Shown: one piece after another, positions 8,518 through 10,628 of the stretch
Position numbering within the stretch: position 1 is the first letter of the stretch
Layout: each line of letters opens with the position of its first letter
NCBI GenBank assembly: GCA_018296165.2
Contig: JACKQL020000305.1
Coordinates: forward strand, 1 to 10,628
DNA length: 10,628 nucleotides
Direction: 5' to 3'
DNA from: Termitomyces sp. T153
Lineage: Eukaryota; Basidiomycota; Agaricomycetes; Agaricales; Lyophyllaceae
The notes under the pieces: generated by a model
What the model was told of the DNA's origin: nothing
The model's input: the letters and a program-made list of their open reading frames with translations, nothing else
Database searches by the model: none
Program-made: the position numbers and the translations under genes

Positions 8518-8633
8518 CCTGCCTAGGGTAGAATCCATGGTCAAACCCCAGAAAAGTATTATCATTCTTAATCAAAACCCCTACTTACTTATTAAAAGCC
8601 GTATATTCCAAGCTATCCGACTTGGAGGGCGTA
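8518..8633 (+). other. 3' untranslated stretch with weak polypurine tract
   Basis: A short non-coding stretch of 116 bp lies between the last stop and the 3' LTR. Plus-strand priming should occur at its right end. The bases there are CTTGGAGGGCGTA, with only GGAGGG (8624-8629) as a purine run, four bases from the LTR. This is a weak tract but is at the expected place. Confidence 0.5.
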
Positions 8634-8846
8634 TGTAGCGCGAACGTGACATCACTTCCGCCTAAACTATACTCTTTTCCATCCTACTTTGCCCGCACTG
8701 GATTCCGTTTCATTCCGTACTATATATATTACTATGTACCTGTGTTAGAGAGATAGCTCTTGCAATTGACAGGACTTACACCAGTTCTTTCCGTGAGACT
8801 CTACTGTGTGACCGTACACTGCTTCATCTGGCAGTCTACCGTTACA
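8634..8846 (+). repeat. 3' long terminal repeat
   Basis: This is the second copy of the 213 bp LTR. It differs from the 5' copy at 8664 (A for G), 8698 (T for C) and 8794 (T for C), about 1.4 percent. Two of the three changes turn CpG into TpG, the same class of change seen throughout pol. TATA-like tract at 8721-8731. The 3' LTR would supply the poly(A) site, but I see no clear AATAAA in it. Sequence after 8846 is unrelated to that after 213, fixing the boundary. Confidence 0.95.
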
Positions 8847-9700
8847 ACCTATGTGCGCAAATCCCCGCGGAAGCCGGGCATACCCATCGAGACATGCCGC
8901 TCGCCGTCCAGCCTTTCGCAACACACCATGAGTCTACCAACCACACTCTGTTTCCTGGGTCTTCTGTTCTTTCGTCGCCCCAAGTCCGCGGCGCCTACAG
9001 CTCCAGCCTAGTACTGGTCGGTACCTCTTTTCCACTTACTTTAACGGAGCCTATATTTCTATCTCTGAGTTACAACCAAAGGACAGTCTCGGGCTATGAC
9101 AGTTTTTGAGCAGACAAAACCGTTTACGAGATTGTGGTAGGGACTTTGGATACCTCTCTATCCTGGTCAATTTTCGAACCTCGAAGGACACGCAGCACAG
9201 AAACTCAGACGAGAAAGGAACAAGGATGAATCCCCTTCATTGTCGCGAGTCAGTGCAAGTATCTTGTAGTCGCTTTCATTTGTCATTCATCGAAATGCCG
9301 ACGGAGCACGAGGTGAGGAAAAGAGTTTTGAACATGAGGTCACTAGGATAGTAACACGATCATTCATACATTTGTCAGATAAGTACAGTGTGTTCGCATA
9401 TAAATGGTCTCGACTTCGATTCAGTATATGTACAATAGCTAGTATGCCAGGACAGCCAGCAACCTTCCAGTTCAAATCCGGCTTCTCTATTGATGAATCC
9501 AAGTTCAGGAAGCAAAAAAAAAACAATACGTGTCCAATTCTAGGCACTGTCCAAGTAGGCTCTCCAGTGGGACCGAGACGAGGTACTCAGCTGACAATCT
9601 GCGAGGCGCCCATAATTATGTGGAAGTGGAAGTGCTTCCTCCACAGAATATGCAAACTTGCAGACTTAAGATTGTGCAGGGCCATCGATAACCTGATTGG
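8847..9700. other. Flanking DNA without recognised gene
   Basis: No coding frame here gives a recognisable protein; the open stretches are short and their compositions unremarkable. CpG is frequent, so this DNA has not had the decay seen in the retrotransposon body. Small items seen: a run of ten A at 9514-9523, and an imperfect palindrome at 9620-9644 (GTGGAAGTGGAAG, then CTTCCTCCAC). A short frame at 8928-9011 starts MSLPTTLCFLGLLFF, hydrophobic like a signal peptide, but ends after 27 codons. An exon of an intron-rich host gene cannot be excluded. Confidence 0.5.
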
Positions 9701-9709
9701 GGGGCATGG

Positions 9710-9721
9710 TGGCTCAGCTGG
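9710..9721 (+). promoter_or_regulatory. Pol III A box
   Basis: TGGCTCAGCTGG matches the tRNA-gene A-box pattern TRGCNNAGYNGG at every fixed position. It lies 10 bases from the presumed start of the tRNA-like head, as in tRNA genes. Confidence 0.65.
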
Positions 9722-9770
9722 CACCATCATGTCCCAAAGCGGGTCACATGATCTGCGAGTGCAAGGTCGG

Positions 9771-9781
9771 GGTTTCGACTC
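9771..9781 (+). promoter_or_regulatory. Pol III B box
   Basis: GGTTTCGACTC matches the B-box pattern GGTTCGANTCC apart from one extra T. It starts 61 bases after the A box, a spacing suitable for a tRNA with a long variable arm, and would bind TFIIIC together with it. Confidence 0.6.
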
Positions 9782-10614
9782 TGGCTGAGTGCGCCTGTGT
9801 GGAAAACACCTTAGACACCATGTGGGTTATTTCAACGCTGCCGGGAAGCCTCCGCCCGCACGTGCTCGACTAGCCAGGCTTTGTAGTGCAGGCCGACCAG
9901 GACCGAGCAATCAGCATGTGGTTCAATGAGGCAATGTGACCACCACGCTCGTGACAGATTAGAAAAAGAGAAGTTTCCCTGGCGCGACGGATTTGGGAGA
10001 GGGTCTAGGCCTTCGCTGACCAAGCGGGTCGTGGCATGGGTAGGTGTGAGGATAAGGAGTCAATAGTTCGATCAGGCTGCCGAAGTACTGTGTGGTCCAT
10101 TGGATGGTCTGGTGTGGTTCGAAGCCAAGGCTGCCAGTTTGATCGGGTGTCTAGCCAAAAGGTGCGGCATGTCTGTCACTGGTGGTTCACTGGGCTGTTC
10201 CGTTGCGGGTTCTCCCGGGGTCGATCTTCCCAAAAGTAGCATCTGGGCATGGGGAGGGTGGAGTCGTGACCACCCTGGTCGTGGGTTGAATAGAGGAAGG
10301 CTTGAGCTGGCCGATTGGGTTCCCGCCCTACACCAACAACTCCGATCAAGCATTGCTGAGTACAGCTGGGTTTAGAAATTGGGAGGGCACGTTAACGGCA
10401 GATGGTAGTGGGACTTAGGTGTGGGAAGTAGTATGAACTCCGACAAAGTCAAATTGTAGTAAAGTGGCTATGAGGCGTAACCGGCATCAGCTGAAAAGGG
10501 ATCGGGCCGGAGAACTAGTTGGAGTGTCCGTAATTACCACCCCCATTACGTACTGCAGGGCTTAGGACACGAAGGTCATGTGTAAAATAGGCCTTGAAGA
10601 TAAATAAAAAGAAC

Positions 10615-10628
10615 CATCATCATCATCA
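10615..10628 (+). repeat. (CAT)n simple repeat tail
   Basis: Nearly five CAT units run to the last base of the window and probably continue beyond it. They follow an A-rich stretch holding AATAAA (10603-10608), which fits the 3' tail of a non-LTR retroelement. Confidence 0.7.

Larger units (their letters stand above)
1..8846 (+). mobile_element. Ty3/gypsy LTR retrotransposon, full length but coding-defective
   Basis: The element is bounded by two 213 bp direct repeats starting TG and ending CA. Between them lie, in Ty3/gypsy order, gag with a CCHC knuckle, an aspartic protease, reverse transcriptase with YLDD, RNase H, a D,D35E-spaced integrase and a chromodomain-like module. Integrase following RNase H separates it from Ty1/copia. 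From about 1270 to 8517 everything is in one frame, so the ancestor probably made Gag and Pol from a single ORF rather than through a gag/pol frameshift. That frame now carries 18 TGA codons, and the copy cannot make a working polyprotein. The window opens exactly at the first LTR base, so a target-site duplication cannot be tested; if it is 5 bp, its right copy would be accta at 8847-8851. Host inference: basidiomycete fungus. Confidence 0.95.
9701..10628 (+). mobile_element. SINE-like element with tRNA-derived head, right end at window edge
   Basis: The left 88 bases resemble a tRNA with a long variable arm (Leu/Ser type). GGTG (9708-9711) and CACC (9722-9725) form a D-type stem around the A box. 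ATCATGTCCC (9726-9735) pairs with GGG-TC-ACATGAT (9741-9752) in the anticodon-stem position, and a T-loop-like GGTTTCGACTC follows at 9771-9781. The body then continues without a recognisable protein and ends in TAAATAAAAAG and CAT repeats at the very end of the window. A tRNA head, a unique body and a simple-repeat tail are the hallmarks of SINEs, which borrow LINE machinery. At over 900 bp it would be long for a SINE, so it may be a shorter SINE next to other DNA, or a composite. The body has no gene I can support. Confidence 0.5.

Noticed and set aside
8847..8851. Target-site duplication accta
   Set aside because: The left flank lies outside the window, so the matching copy cannot be seen.
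8928..9011. Small secreted peptide starting MSLPTTLCFLGLLFF
   Set aside because: It has only 27 codons, with no conserved feature or promoter; a hydrophobic start this short is likely by chance.
9287..9547. Minus-strand reading frame of 86 codons
   Set aside because: No recognisable motif, it spans the A10 run, and its length is not unusual for chance.
10113..10127. Second B-box-like GGTTCGAAGCC
   Set aside because: No A box or tRNA-like stems upstream at a suitable distance; treated as chance.

Overview
The window is dominated by one complete, decayed Ty3/gypsy-type LTR retrotransposon (1-8846), followed by about 0.85 kb of flank with no recognisable gene and then a tRNA-headed, SINE-like sequence running to the window edge. 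The polyprotein style (PREWG motif in gag, IDGQDVYEQI and YLDD blocks in reverse transcriptase, a chromodomain-like module after integrase) resembles elements I associate with basidiomycete fungi, probably Agaricomycetes. That host assignment is inference from protein style and from the CpG-decay pattern; nothing else in the window names the host.

Layout: 5' LTR (1-213), short leader (214-321), gag N-terminus in two overlapping frames (322-906 and 869-1237), gag capsid and zinc knuckle (1291-2637), a linker domain (2638-3450), protease (about 3484-3850), reverse transcriptase (about 3980-4900), RNase H (about 4960-5352), a connector (5353-5829), integrase (5830-7080), a chromodomain-like module (7081-7584), a C-terminal extension or second product (7585-8517), a short 3' untranslated stretch with a weak purine tract, and the 3' LTR (8634-8846). 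Both LTRs are 213 bp, begin TG, end CA and differ at three positions.

The main observation is how the coding region is broken. From about 1270 to the TAA at 8515-8517, gag, protease, RT, RNase H, integrase and the C-terminal domains all lie in one reading frame. That frame is interrupted 18 times between 2635 and 7080, always by TGA and never by TAA or TAG. The TGAs, several unexpected Trp, His and Met residues, and the loss of the second catalytic Asp of integrase (now Asn) all fit deamination of methylated CpG (CGA to TGA, CGG to TGG, CGC to CAC, ACG to ATG). CpG is very sparse in the body (none in 6661-6900) but plentiful at both ends of the element and in the LTRs. The LTRs are nearly identical while the body is dead, which suggests a copy that was already decayed and was mobilised in trans, or decay confined to the body.

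The right-hand part (9701-10628) starts with a tRNA-like head carrying good A and B boxes of an internal Pol III promoter and ends in an AT-rich stretch plus (CAT)n, which is the layout of a SINE, although it is unusually long. No CRISPR array, rRNA or intact host gene is seen.
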